Below, in pieces: positions 1-12,400 of a DNA stretch of 64,000 nt. Origin of the DNA: Mastigias papua. Taxonomy: Eukaryota; Cnidaria; Scyphozoa; Rhizostomeae; Mastigiidae. The DNA is taken from positions 4,499,570 through 4,563,569 of the forward strand of contig OZ025271.1 of the NCBI GenBank assembly GCA_964019165.1, in the 5' to 3' direction. Both the position numbers and the translations under genes were made by a program. The notes below the pieces were generated by a model, which worked only from the letters and a program-made list of their open reading frames with translations, was not told where the DNA came from and did not search any database. Each line of letters begins with the position of its first letter. Position 1 is the first letter of the stretch.

Positions 1-329
1 GTCTCTTAGCTCCAAAACATAATCTAAGCCTATTTCTGCACTCTATAAAGCATTTATAATATCATATCACCATCAGATCTGTAGTCATTGCTTAATTGTC
101 AGTGTTTGCACACATACGTATTTTAGGCCCATTACAAGCAGTGATCACTTGTGCATATACTGTTGTATGATTGAAATTCTGTACAAGTGCGTCAGTCTCG
201 TGCCTTAAACATCTTTAACATCTATGTTTGCACCGATGTCAGTAGTTTAGCCAATGTGTCCTACTTGTATGACGGTTAGTTTCTGTTTTTACAATACATA
301 GAGCATTAAAGAGCTTTAAAGTACGCTAC

Positions 330-590
330 ATGTTGCAAAAGCGACAACACTATGCATGGGCAACATTTGGCTATAAGTATGTGTCTCTTTGCTCCAAAAC
401 ATACTCTAAGCCTATTTCTGCACTCTATAAAGCATTTATAATATCATATGACCATCAGATCTGTAGTCATTGCTCAATTGTCAGTGTTTGCACACATACG
501 TATTTTAGGCCCATTACAAGCAGTGATCACTTGTGCATATACTGTTGTATGATTGAAATTCTGTACAAGTGCGTCAGTCTCGTGCCTTAA
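330..590 (+). other. Recurrent 86-codon open frame of type B monomers, probably not a gene
   Basis: A frame beginning MLQKRQHYAWATFGYKYVSL and ending at TAA within the monomer. A full-length version is present in about 45 monomers between 330 and 47365. It is open because codon 25 is TAC; type A copies have TAA there. Two copies with CTTCAACCTC downstream (9117, 15780) and a third (22657) read on to 100 codons. Three B copies (4914, 6060, 7589) have TGA at codon 5. The residues show no domain, signal peptide or repeat that I recognise; the composition is rich in Tyr, Cys, Ser and His. Because 382 is not divisible by 3, the frame shifts at each monomer and cannot form a longer protein. Substitutions among copies (T to P, L to R, K to E, C to S) show no bias towards silent change. 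I judge it a by-product of satellite sequence. Confidence 0.3.
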
Positions 591-711
591 ACATCTTTAA
601 CATCTATGTTTGCACCGATGTCAGTTGTTTAGCCAATGTGTCCTACTTGTATGAAGGTTAGTTTCTGTTTTTACACTACATAGAGCATTAAAGAGCTTTA
701 AAGTAAGCTAA
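330..711 (+). repeat. Reference type B monomer (382 bp)
   Basis: Chosen as a reference copy; the anchor is arbitrary. Type B is marked by GGGCAACATTTGG, TATGTGTCTCTTTGCTCC and CATACTC, four linked differences from type A within about 45 bp. Internal landmarks: TATAAAG at 426-432; palindromes TCATATGA 444-451, AGATCT 457-462, ATACGTAT 496-503 and AGTGATCACT 522-531; a nearly invariant GTGCGTCAGTCTCG at 569-582; ATTAAA at 687-692; and the hyphenated palindrome TTAAAGAGCTTTAA at 688-701, whose centre (monomer offset 365/366) is where both inversion breakpoints lie. A + strand frame is open from 330 to 590. The single AGATCT per standard monomer predicts a 382-bp BglII ladder. Confidence 0.95.
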
Positions 712-1093
712 ATGTTGCAAGAGCGACAACACTATGCATGGGCTACATTTGGCTATAAGTACGTGTCTCTTAGCTCCAAAACATAATCTAAGCCTATTTC
801 TGCACTCTATAAAGCATTTATAATATCATATCACCATCAGATCTGTAGTCATTGCTTAATTGTCAGTGTTTGCACACATACGTATTTTAGGCCCATTACA
901 AGCAGTGATCACTTGTGCATATACTGTTGTATGATTGAAATTCTGTACAAGTGCGTCAGTCTCGTGCCTTAAACATCTTTAACATCTATGTTTGCACCGA
1001 TGTCAGTAGTTTAGCCAATGTGTCCTACTTGTATGACGGTTAGTTTCTGTTTTTACAATACATAGAGCATTAAAGAGCTTTAAAGTACGCTAC
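712..1093 (+). repeat. Representative type A monomer
   Basis: Type A is the commoner subfamily, with GGGCTACATTTGG, TACGTGTCTCTTAGCTCC and CATAATC. This copy also has the linked set CAAGAGCG, TATCACCATC (which destroys the TCATATGA palindrome) and GCTTAATTG. That set travels as a unit through the array, for example at 18073, 21129, 24567 and 29915. The A at monomer offset 75 makes codon 25 of the recurrent frame a TAA, so the frame is closed in type A copies. Confidence 0.9.
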
Positions 1094-1474
1094 ATGTTGC
1101 AAAAGCGACAACACTATGCATGGGCAACATTTGGCTATAAGTATGTGTCTCTTTGCTCCAAAACATACTCTAAGCCTATTTCTGCACTCTATAAAGCATT
1201 TATAATATCATATGACCATCAGATCTGTAGTCATTGCTCAATTGTCAGTGTTTGCACACATACGTATTTTAGGCCCATTACAAGCAGTGATCACTTGTGC
1301 ATATACTGTTGTATGATTGAAATTCTGTACAAGTGCGTCAGTCTCGTGCCTTAAACATCTTTAACATCTATGTTTGCACCGATGTCAGTAGTTTAGCCAA
1401 TGTGTCCTACTTGTATGACGGTTAGTTTCTGTTTTTACACTACATAGAGCATTAAAGAGCTGTAAAGTCGTTAA

Positions 1475-1856
1475 ATGTTGCAAAAACGACAACACTATGC
1501 ATGGGCTACATTTGGCTATAAGTACGTGTCTCTTAGCTCCAAAACATAATCTAAGCCTATTTCTGCACTCCATAAAGCATTTATAATATCATATGACCAT
1601 CAGATCTGTAGTCGTTGCTCAATTGTCAGTGTTTGCACACATACGTATTTTAGGCCCATTACAAGCAGTGATCACTTGTGCATATACTGTTGTATGATTG
1701 AAATTCTGTACAAGTGCGTCAGTCTCGTGCCTTAAACATCTTTAACATCTATGTTTGCACCGATGTCAGTAGTTTAGCCAATGTGTCCTACTTGTATGAC
1801 GGTTAGTTTCTGTTTTTACACTACATAGAGCATTAAAGAGCTTTAAAGTACGCTTA
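1475..1856 (+). repeat. Monomer with one-base deletion before the anchor
   Basis: The preceding junction reads GCTGTAAAGTCGTTAAATG instead of the usual GCTTTAAAGTACGCTAAATG, so the spacing back to the earlier anchor is 381 bp. It also carries CAAAAACGAC. The same linked set occurs at 11790 and 14081, so one mutated copy has been spread by exchange. In this copy and the 14081 copy a short open frame appears on the minus strand (1385-1573 and 13991-14179); I regard it as chance. Confidence 0.85.
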
Positions 1857-2238
1857 ATGTTGCAAAAGCGACAACACTATGCATGGGCTACATTTGGCTA
1901 TAAGTACGTGTCTCTTAGCTCCAAAACATAATCTAAGCCTATTTCTGCACTCTATAAAGCATTTATAATACCATATGACCATCAGATCTGTAGTCATTGC
2001 TCAATTGTCAGTGTTTGCACACATACGTATTTTAGGCCCATTACAAGCAGTGATCACTTGTGCATATACTGTTGTATGATTGAAATTCTGTGCAAGTGCG
2101 TCAGTCTCGTGCCTTAAACATCTTTAACATCTATGTTTGCATCGATGTCAGTGGTTTAGCGAATGTGTCCTACTTGTATGTCGGTTAGTTTCTGTTTTTG
2201 CACTACATAGAGCATTAAAGAGCTTTAAAGTACGCTAA

Positions 2239-2621
2239 ATGTTGCAAAAGCGACAACACTATGCATGGGCAACATTTGGCTATAAGTATGTGTCCCTTTG
2301 CTCCAAAACATAATCTAAGCCTTTTTCCTGCACTCTATAAAGCATTTATAATATCATATGACCATCAGATCTGTAGTCATTGCTCAATTGTCAGTGTTTG
2401 CACACATACGTATTTTAGGCCCATTACAAGCAGTGATCACTTGTGCATATACTGTTGTATGATTGAAATTCTGTACAAGTGCGTCAGTCTCGTGCCTTAA
2501 ACATCTTTAACATCTATGTTTGCACCGATGTCAGTAGTTTAGCCAATGTGTCCTACTTGTATGACGGTTAGTTTCTGTTTTTACAATACATAGAGCATTA
2601 AAGAGCTTTAAAGTACGCTAA
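2239..2621 (+). repeat. 383-bp monomer with T-tract expansion
   Basis: AGCCTTTTTCCTGC replaces AGCCTATTTCTGC, adding one base. Three other 383-bp copies carry a related expanded T tract: 7206-7588, 14463-14845 and 16162-16544, all reading AGCCTTTTTTCTGC. All four lie in the first 17 kb. The first three also share TATGTGTCCCTTTGCTCC; the 16162 copy instead has AAGTGTCTCTTAGCTCC. The pattern fits one slippage event spread by conversion or unequal exchange. Confidence 0.8.
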
Positions 2622-4149
2622 ATGTTGCAAAAGCGACATCACTATGCATGGGCTACATTTGGCTATAAGTACGTGTCTCTTAGCTCCAAAACATAATCTA
2701 AGCCTATTTCTGCACTCTATAAAGCATTTATAATATCATATGACCATCAGATCTGTAGTCATTGCTCAATTGTCAGTGTTTGCACACATACGTATTTTAG
2801 GCCCATTACAAGCAGTGATCACTTGTGCATATACTGTTGTATGATTGAAATTCTGTACAAGTGCGTCAGTCTCGTGCCTTAAACATCTTTAACATCTATG
2901 TTTGCACCGATGTCAGTAGTTTAGCCAATGTGTCCTACTTGTATGTCGGTTAGTTTCTGTTTTTACACTACATAGAGCATTAAAGAGCTTTAAAGTACGC
3001 TACATGTTGCAAAAGCGACAACACTATGCATGGGCAACATTTGGCTATAAGTATGTGTCTCTTTGCTCCAAAACATACTCTAAGCCTATTTCTGCACTCT
3101 ATAAAGCATTTATAATATCATATGACCATCAGATCTGTAGTCATTGCTCAATTGTCAGTGTTTGCACACATACGTATTTTAGGCCCATTACAAGCAGTGA
3201 TCACTTGTGCATATACTGTTGTATGATTGAAGTTCTGTACAAGTGCGTCAGTCTCGTGCCTTAAACATCTTTAACATCTATGTTTGCACCGATGTCAGTA
3301 GTTTAGCCAATGTGTCCTACTTGTATGACGGTTAGTTTCTGTTTTTACAATACATAGAGCATTAAAGAGCTTTAAAGTACGCTACATGTTGCAAAAGCGA
3401 CAACACTATGCATGGGCAACATTTGGCTATAAGTATGTGTCTCTTTGCTCCAAAACATACTCTAAGCCTATTTCTGCACTCTATAAAGCATTTATAATAT
3501 CATATGACCATCAGATCTGTAGTCATTGCTCAATTGTCAGTGTTTGCACACATACGTATTTTAGGCCCATTACAAGCAGTGATCACTTGTGCATATACTG
3601 TTGTATGATTGAAATTCTGTACAAGTGCGTCAGTCTCGTGCCTTAAACATCTTTAACATCTATGTTTGCACCGATGTCAGTTGTTTAGCCAATGTGTCCT
3701 ACTTGTATGTCGGTTAGTTTCTGTTTTTACACTACATAGAGCATTAAAGAGCTTTAAAGTACGCTACATGTTGCAAAAGCGACAACACTATGCATGGGCT
3801 ACATTTGGCTATAAGTACGTGTCTCTTAGCTTCAAAACATAATCTAAGCCTAATGCTGCACTCTATAAAGCATTTATAATATCATATGACCATCAGATCT
3901 GTAGTCATTGCTCAATTGTCAGTGTTTGCACACATACGTATTTTAGGCCCATTACAAGCAGTGATCACTTGTGCATATACTGTTGTATGATTGAAATTCT
4001 GTACAAGTGCGTCAGTCTCGTGCCTTAAACATCTTTAACATCTATGTTTGCACCGATGTCAGTAGTTTAGCCAATGTGTCCTACTTGTATGACGGTTAGT
4101 TTCTGTTTTTACAATACATAGAGCATTAAAGAGCTTTAAAGTACGCTAA

Positions 4150-6441
4150 ATGTTGCAAAAGCGACATCACTATGCATGGGCTACATTTGGCTATAAGTAC
4201 GTGTCTCTTAGCTCCAAAACATAATCTAAGCCTATTTCTGCACTCTATAAAGCATTTATAATATCATATGACCATCAGATCTGTAGTCATTGCTCAATTG
4301 TCAGTGTTTGCACACATACGTATTTTAGGCCCATTACAAGCAGTGATCACTTGTGCATATACTGTTGTATGATTGAAATTCTGTACAAGTGCGTCAGTCT
4401 CGTGCCTTAAATATCTTTAACATCTATGTTTGCACCGATGTCAGTAGTTTAGCCAATGTGTCCTACTTGTATGTCGGTTAGTTTCTGTTTTTACACTACA
4501 TAGAGCATTAAAGAGCTTTAAAGTACGCTACATGTTGCAAAAGCGACAACACTATGCATGGGCAACATTTGGCTATAAGTATGTGTCTCTTTGCTCCAAA
4601 ACATACTCTAAGCCTATTTCTGCACTCTATAAAGCATTTATAATATCATATGACCATCAGATCTATAGTCATTGCTCAATTGTCAGTGTTTGCACACATA
4701 CGTATTTTAGGCCCATTACAAGCAGTGATCACTTGTGCATATACTGTTGTATGATTGAAATTCTGTACAAGTGCGTCAGTCTCGTGCCTTAAACATCTTT
4801 AACATCTATGTTTGCACCGATGTCAGTAGTTTAGCCAATGTGTCCTACTTGTATGTCGGTTAGTTTCTGTTTTTACACTACATAGAGCATTAAAGAGCTT
4901 TAAAGTACGCTACATGTTGCAAAAGTGACAACACTATGCATGGGCAACATTTGGCTATAAGTATGTGTCTCTTTGCTCCAAAACATACTCTAAGCCTATT
5001 TCTGCACTCTATAAAGCATTTATAATATCATATGACCATCAGATCTGTAGTCATTGCTCAATTGTCAGTGTTTGCACACATACGTATTTTAGGCCCATTA
5101 CAAGCAGTGATCACTTGTGCATATACTGTTGTATGATTGAAATTCTGTACAAGTGCGTCAGTCTCGTGCCTTAAACATCTTTAACATCTATGTTTGCACC
5201 GATGTCAGTAGTTTAGCCAATGTGTCCTACTTGTATGACGGTTAGTTTCTGTTTTTACAATACATAGAGCATTAAAGAGCTTTAAAGTACGCTAAATGTT
5301 GCAAAAGCGACATCACTATGCATGGGCTACATTTGGCTATAAGTACGTGTCTCTTAGCTCCAAAACATAATCTAAGCCTATTTCTGCACTCTATAAAGCA
5401 TTTATAATATCATATGACCATCAGATCTGTAGTCATTGCTCAATTGTCAGTGTTTGCACACATACGTATTTTAGGCCCATTACAAGCAGTGATCACTTGT
5501 GCATATACTGTTGTATGATTGAAATTCTGTACAAGTGCGTCAGTCTCGTGCCTTAAATATCTTTAACATCTATGTTTGCACCGATGTCAGTAGTTTAGCC
5601 AATGTGTCCTACTTGTATGTCGGTTAGTTTCTGTTTTTACACTACATAGAGCATTAAAGAGCTTTAAAGTACGCTACATGTTGCAAAAGCGACAACACTA
5701 TGCATGGGCAACATTTGGCTATAAGTATGTGTCTCTTTGCTCCAAAACATACTCTAAGCCTATTTCTGCACTCTATAAAGCATTTATAATATCATATGAC
5801 CATCAGATCTGTAGTCATTGCTCAATTGTCAGTGTTTGCACACATACGTATTTTAGGCCCATTACAAGCAGTGATCACTTGTGCATATACTGTTGTATGA
5901 TTGAAATTCTGTACAAGTGCGTCAGTCTCGTGCCTTAAACATCTTTAACATCTATGTTTGCATCGATGTCAGTAGTTTAGCCAATGTGTCCTACTTGTAT
6001 GTCGGTTAGTTTCTGTTTTTACACTACATAGAGCATTAAAGAGCTTTAAAGTACGCTACATGTTGCAAAAGTGACAACACTATGCATGGGCAACATTTGG
6101 CTATAAGTATGTGTCTCTTTGCTCCAAAACATACTCTAAGCCTATTTCTGCACTCTATAAAGCATTTATAATATCATATGACCATCAGATCTGTAGTCAT
6201 TGCTCAATTGTCAGTGTTTGCACACATACGTATTTTAGGCCCATTACAAGCAGTGATCACTTGTGCATATACTGTTGTATGATTGAAATTCTGTACAAGT
6301 GCGTCAGTCTCGTGCCTTAAACATCTTTAACATCTATGTTTGCACCGATGTCAGTAGTTTAGCCAATGTGTCCTACTTGTATGACGATTAGTTTCTGTTT
6401 TTACAATACATAGAGCATTAAAGAGCTTTAAAGTACGCTAC
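4150..6441 (+). repeat. Tandem duplication of a 1146-bp trimer
   Basis: Two consecutive three-monomer units, 4150-5295 and 5296-6441. Each has the order: A with GCGACATCAC, then B, then a B copy with AAAAGTGACAAC. Both units share the rare CCTTAAATATCTTTAAC in the first monomer. Only isolated differences were noticed, such as AGATCTATAG at 4660 and GCATCGATG at 5961. The AGTGAC change puts a TGA at codon 5 of the type B frame in both units, so it predates the duplication. Confidence 0.88.
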
Positions 6442-9400
6442 ATGTTGCAAAAGCGACAACACTATGCATGGGCAACATTTGGCTATAAGTATGTGTCTCT
6501 TAGCTCCAAAACATACTCTAAGCCTATTTCTGCACTCTATAAAGCATTTATAATATCATATGACCATCAGATCTGTAGTCATTGCTCAATTGTCAGTGTT
6601 TGCACACATACGTATTTTAGGCCCATTACAAGCAGTGATCACTTGTGCATATACTGTTGTATGATTGAAATTCTGTACAAGTGCGTCAGTCTCGTGCCTT
6701 AAACATCTTTAACATCTATGTTTGCACCGATGTCAGTTGTTTAGCCAATGTGTCCTACTTGTATGAAGGTTAGTTTCTGTTTTTACACTACATAGAGCAT
6801 TAAAGAGCTTTAAAGTAAGCTAAATGTTGCAAGAGCGACAACACTATGCATGGGCTACATTTGGCTATAAGTACGTGTCTCTTAGCTCCAAAACATAATC
6901 TAAGCCTATTTCTGCACTCTATAAAGCATTTATAATATCATATGACCATCAGATCTGTAGTCATTGCTCAATTGTCAGTGTTTGCACACATACGTATTTT
7001 AGGCCCATTACAAGCAGTGATCACTTGTGCATATACTGTTGTATGATTGAAATTCTGTACAAGTGCGTCAGTCTCGTGCCTTAAACATCTTTAACATCTA
7101 TGTTTGCACCGATGTCAGTAGTTTAGCCAATGTGTCCTACTTGTATGTCGGTTAGTTTCTGTTTTTACACTACATAGAGCATTAAAGAGCTTTAAAGTAC
7201 GCTACATGTTGCAAAAGCGACAACACTATGCATGGGCAACATTTGGCTATAAGTATGTGTCCCTTTGCTCCAAAACATAATCTAAGCCTTTTTTCTGCAC
7301 TCTATAAAGCATTTATAATATCATATGACCATCAGATCTGTAGTCATTGCTCAATTGTCAGTGTTTGCACACATACGTATTTTAGGCCCATTACAAGCAG
7401 TGATCACTTGTGCATATACTGTTGTATGATTGAAATTCTGTACAAGTGCGTCAGTCTCGTGCCTTAAACATCTTTAACATCTATGTTTGCACCGATGTCA
7501 GTAGTTTAGCCAATGTGTCCTACTTGTATGTCGGTTAGTTTCTGTTTTTACACTACATAGAGCATTAAAGAGCTTTAAAGTACGCTACATGTTGCAAAAG
7601 TGACAACACTATGCATGGGCAACATTTGGCTATAAGTATGTGTCTCTTTGCTCCAAAACATACTCTAAGCCTATTTCTGCACTCTATAAAGCATTTATAA
7701 TATCATATGACCATCAGATCTGTAGTCATTGCTCAATTGTCAGTGTTTGCACACATACGTATTTTAGGCCCATTACAAGCAGTGATCACTTGTGCATATA
7801 CTGTTGTATGATTGAAATTCTGTACAAGTGCGTCAGTCTCGTGCCTTAAACATCTTTAACATCTATGTTTGCACGGATGTCAGTAGTTTAGCCAATGTGT
7901 CCTACTTGTATGTCGGTTAGTTTCTGTTTTTACACTACATAGAGCATTAAAGAGCTTTAAAGTACGCTACATGTTGCAAAAGCGACAACACTATGCATGG
8001 GCAACATTTGGCTATAAGTATGTGTCTCTTTGCTCCAAAACATACTCTAAGCCTATTTCTGCACTCTATAAAGCATTTATAATATCATATGACCATCAGA
8101 TCTGTAGTCATTGCTCAATTGTCAGTGTTTGCACACATACGTATTTTAGGCCCATTACAAGCAGTGATCACTTGTGCATATACTGTTGTATGATTGAAAT
8201 TCTGTACAAGTGCGTCAGTCTCGTGCCTTAAACATCTTTAACATCTATGTTTGCACGGATGTCAGTAGTTTAGCCAATGTGTCCTACTTGTATGTCGGTT
8301 AGTTTCTGTTTTTACACTACATAGAGCATTAAAGAGCTTTAAAGTAAGCTAAATGTTGCAAGAGCGACAACACTATGCATGGGCTACATTTGGCTATAAG
8401 TACGTGTCTCTTAGCTCCAAAACATAATCTAAGCCTATTTCTGCACTCTATAAAGCATTTATAATATCATATGACCATCAGATCTGTAGTCATTGCTCAA
8501 TTGTCAGTGTTTGCACACATACGTATTTTAGGCCCATTACAAGCAGTGATCACTTGTGCATATACTGTTGTATGATTGAAATTCTGTACAAGTGCGTCAG
8601 TCTCGTGCCTTAAACATCTTTAACATCTATGTTTGCACCGATGTCAGTAGTTTAGCCAATGTGTCCTACTTGTATGTCGGTTAGTTTCTGTTTTTACACT
8701 ACATAGAGCATTAAAGAGCTTTAAAGTACGCTACATGTTGCAAAAGCGACAACACTATGCATGGGCAACATTTGGCTATAAGTATGTGTCTCTTTGCTCC
8801 AAAACATACTCTAAGCCTATTTCTGCACTCTATAAAGCATTTATAATATCATATGACCATCAGATCTGTAGTCATTGCTCAATTGTCAGTGTTTGCACAC
8901 ATACGTATTTTAGGCCCATTACAAGCAGTGATCACTTGTGCATATACTGTTGTATGATTGAAATTCTGTACAAGTGCGTCAGTCTCGTGCCTTAAACATC
9001 TTTAACATCTATGTTTGCACCGATGTCAGTAGTTTAGCCAATGTGTCCTACTTGTATGTCGGTTAGTTTCTGTTTTTACAATACATAGAGCATTAAAGAG
9101 CTTTAAAGTACGCTACATGTTGCAAAAGCGACAACACTATGCATGGGCAACATTTGGCTATAAGTATGTGTCTCTTTGCTCCAAAACATACTCTAAGCCT
9201 ATTTCTGCACTCTATAAAGCATTTATAATATCATATGACCATCAGATCTGTAGTCATTGCTCAATTGTCAGTGTTTGCACACATACGTATTTTAGGCCCA
9301 TTACAAGCAGTGATCACTTGTGCATATACTGTTGTATGATTGAAATTCTGTACAAGTGCGTCAGTCTCGTGCCTTCAACCTCTTTAACATCTATGTTTGC

Positions 9401-12400
9401 AACGATGTCAGTAGTTTAGCCAATGTGTCCTACTTGTATGACGGTTAGTTTCTGTTTTTACACTACATAGAGCATTAAAGAGCTTTAAAGTACGCTACAT
9501 GTTGCAAAAGCGACAACACTATGCATGGGCAACATTTGGCTATAAGTATGTGTCTCTTTGCTCCAAAACATACTCTAAGCCTATTTCTGCACTCTATAAA
9601 GCATTTATAATATCATATGACCATCAGATCTGTAGTCATTGCTTAATTGTCAGTGTTTGCACACATACGTATTTTAGGCCCATTACAAGCAGTGATCACT
9701 TGTGCATATACTGTTGTATGATTGAAATTCTGTACAAGTGCGTCAGTCTCGTGCCTTAAACATCTTTAACATCTATGTTTGCACCGATGTCAGTAGTTTA
9801 GCCAATGTGTCCTACTTGTATGACGGTTAGTTTCTGTTTTTACAATACATAGAGCATTAAAGAGCTTTAAAGTACGCTACATGTTGCAAAAGCGACAACA
9901 CTATGCATGGGCAACATTTGGCTATAAGTATGTGTCTCTTTGCTCCAAAACATACTCTAAGCCTATTTCTGCACTCTATAAAGCATTTATAATATCATAT
10001 GACCATCAGATCTGTAGTCATTGCTCAATTGTCAGTGTTTGCACACATACGTATTTTAGGCCCATTACAAGCAGTGATCACTTGTGCATATACTGTTGTA
10101 TGATTGAAATTCTGTACAAGTGCGTCAGTCTCGTGCCTTAAACATCTTTAACATCTATGTTTGCACCGATGTCAGTTGTTTAGCCAATGTGTCCTACTTG
10201 TATGAAGGTTAGTTTCTGTTTTTACACTACATAGAGCATTAAAGAGCTTTAAAGTAAGCTAAATGTTGCAAGAGCGACAACACTATGCATGGGCAACATT
10301 TGGCTATAAGTACGTGTCTCTTAGCTCCAAAGCATAATCTAAGCCTATTTCTGCACTCTATAAAGCATTTATAATATCATATCACCATCAGATCTGTAGT
10401 CATTGCTCAATTGTCAGTGTTTGCACACATACGTATTTTAGGCCCATTACAAGCAGTGATCACTTGTGCATATACTGTTGTATGATTGAAATTCTGTACA
10501 AGTGCGTCAGTCTCGTGCCTTAAACATCTTTAACATCTATGTTTGCACCGATGTCAGTAGTTTAGCCAATGTGTCCTACTTGTATGACGGTTAGTTTCTG
10601 TTTTTACAATACATAGAGCATTAAAGAGCTTTAAAGTACGCTACATGTTGCAAAAGCGACAACACTATGCATGGGCAACATTTGGCTATAAGTATGTGTC
10701 TCTTTGCTCCAAAACATACTCTAAGCCTATTTCTGCACTCTATAAAGCATTTATAATATCATATGACCATCAGATCTGTAGTCATTGCTCAATTGTCAGT
10801 GTTTGCACACATACGTATTTTAGGCCCATTACAAGCAGTGATCACTTGTGCATATACTGTTGTATGATTGAAATTCTGTACAAGTGCGTCAGTCTCGTGC
10901 CTTAAACATCTTTAACATCTATGTTTGCACCGATGTCAGTAGTTTAGCCAATGTGTCCTACTTGTATGTCGGTTAGTTTCTGTTTTTACACTACATAGAG
11001 CATTAAAGAGCTTTAAAGTACGCTAAATGTTGCAAAAGCGACAACACTATGCATGGGCTACATTTGGCTATAAGTACGTGTCTCTTAGCTCCAAAACATA
11101 ATCTAAGCCTATTTCTGCACTCTATAAAGCATTTATAATACCATATGACCATCAGATCTGTAGTCATTGCTCAATTGTCAGTGTTTGCACACATACGTAT
11201 TTTAGGCCCATTACAAGCAGTGATCACTTGTGCATATACTGTTGTATGATTGAAATTCTGTACAAGTGCGTCAGTCTCGTGCCTTAAACATCTTTAACAT
11301 CTATGTTTGCACCGATGTCAGTAGTTTAGCCAATGTGTCCTACTTGTATGTCGGTTAGTTTCTGTTTTTACACTACATAGAGCATTAAAGAGCTTTAAAG
11401 TAAGCTAAATGTTGCAAGAGCGACAACACTATGCATGGGCTACATTTGGCTATAAGTACGTGTCTCTTAGCTCCAAAACATAATCTAAGCCTATTTCTGC
11501 ACTCTATAAAGCATTTATAATATCATATGACCATCAGATCTGTAGTCATTGCTCAATTGTCAGTGGTTGCACACATACGTATTTTAGGCCCATTACAAGC
11601 AGTGATCACTTGTGCATATACTGTTGTATGATTGAAATTCTGTACAAGTGCGTCAGTCTCGTGCCTTAAACATCTTTAACATCTATGTTTGCACCGATGT
11701 CAGTAGTTTAGCCAATGTGTCCTACTTGTATGACGGTTAGTTTCTGTTTTTACACTACATAGAGCATTAAAGAGCTGTAAAGTCGTTAAATGTTGCAAAA
11801 ACGACAACACTATGCATGGGCTACATTTGGCTATAAGTACGTGTCTCTTAGCTCCAAAACATAATCTAAGCCTATTTCTGCACTCTATAAAGCATTTATA
11901 ATATCATATGACCATCAGATCTGTAGTCATTGCTCAATTGTCAGTGTTTGCACACATACGTATTTTAGGCCCATTACAAGCAGTGATCACTTGTGCATAT
12001 ACTGTTGTATGATTGAAATTCTGTGCAAGTGCGTCAGTCTCGTGCCTTAAACATCTTTAACATCTATGTTTGCATCGATGTCAGTGGTTTAGCGAATGTG
12101 TCCTACTTGTATGTCGGTTAGTTTCTGTTTTTGCACTACATAGAGCATTAAAGAGCTTTAAAGTACGCTAAATGTTACAAAAGCGACAACACTATGCATG
12201 GGCAACATTTGGCTATAAGTACGTGTCTCTTAGCTCCAAAACATAATCTAAGCCTATTTCTGCACTCTATAAAGCATTTATAATATCATATGACCATCAG
12301 ATCTGTAGTCATTGCTCAATTGTCAGTGTTTGCACACATACGTATTTTAGGCCCATTACAAGCAGTGATCACTTGTGCATATACTGTTGTATGATTGAAA

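Larger units (their letters stand above)
1..4149 (+). repeat. Mixed A/B region with 764-bp dimer duplication
   Basis: Ten complete monomers (330 to 3767 and on to 4149) plus the partial first one. Positions 1-620 look identical to 765-1384, a shift of 764 bp or two monomers (A then B); the first clear difference is TTGTTTAGCC at 622 against TAGTTTAGCC at 1386. B copies begin at 330, 1094, 3004 and 3386. One A copy (1475) is 382 bp long but follows a one-base loss just before its anchor, and one (2239) is 383 bp. The monomer at 3768 has TTAGCTTCAAAAC and CTAATGCTGCAC, a rare set that reappears only at 60.1 and 62.4 kb and inside the inverted block. Confidence 0.85.

Noticed and set aside
330..590. 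Recurrent 86-codon frame as a protein gene family
   Set aside because: It is present only where codon 25 happens to be TAC, is closed in most monomers, changes frame every 382 bp, shows no recognisable domain and has no codon-level constraint that I could see. Shared frames follow from shared satellite sequence.
330..711. Monomer as a diverged dimer of a 191-bp unit
   Set aside because: I could see no similarity between the two halves beyond short chance matches such as the doubled AACATCT.
1385..1573. 62-codon frame on the minus strand, also at 13991-14179
   Set aside because: It exists only in monomers following the one-base deletion that also have CACTCCAT. It crosses the monomer border and has no coding features.
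2261..2500. 79-codon frame starting at the internal ATGCATGGG, also at 7228, 14485 and 16184
   Set aside because: The extra T in the T tract joins two frames in 383-bp monomers. This is a length-mutation effect, not a gene.
9117..9419. 100-codon version of the same frame, also at 15780 and 22657
   Set aside because: The extension arises because CTTCAACCTC replaces CTTAAACATC, removing the stop. It is a by-product of a spreading satellite variant.
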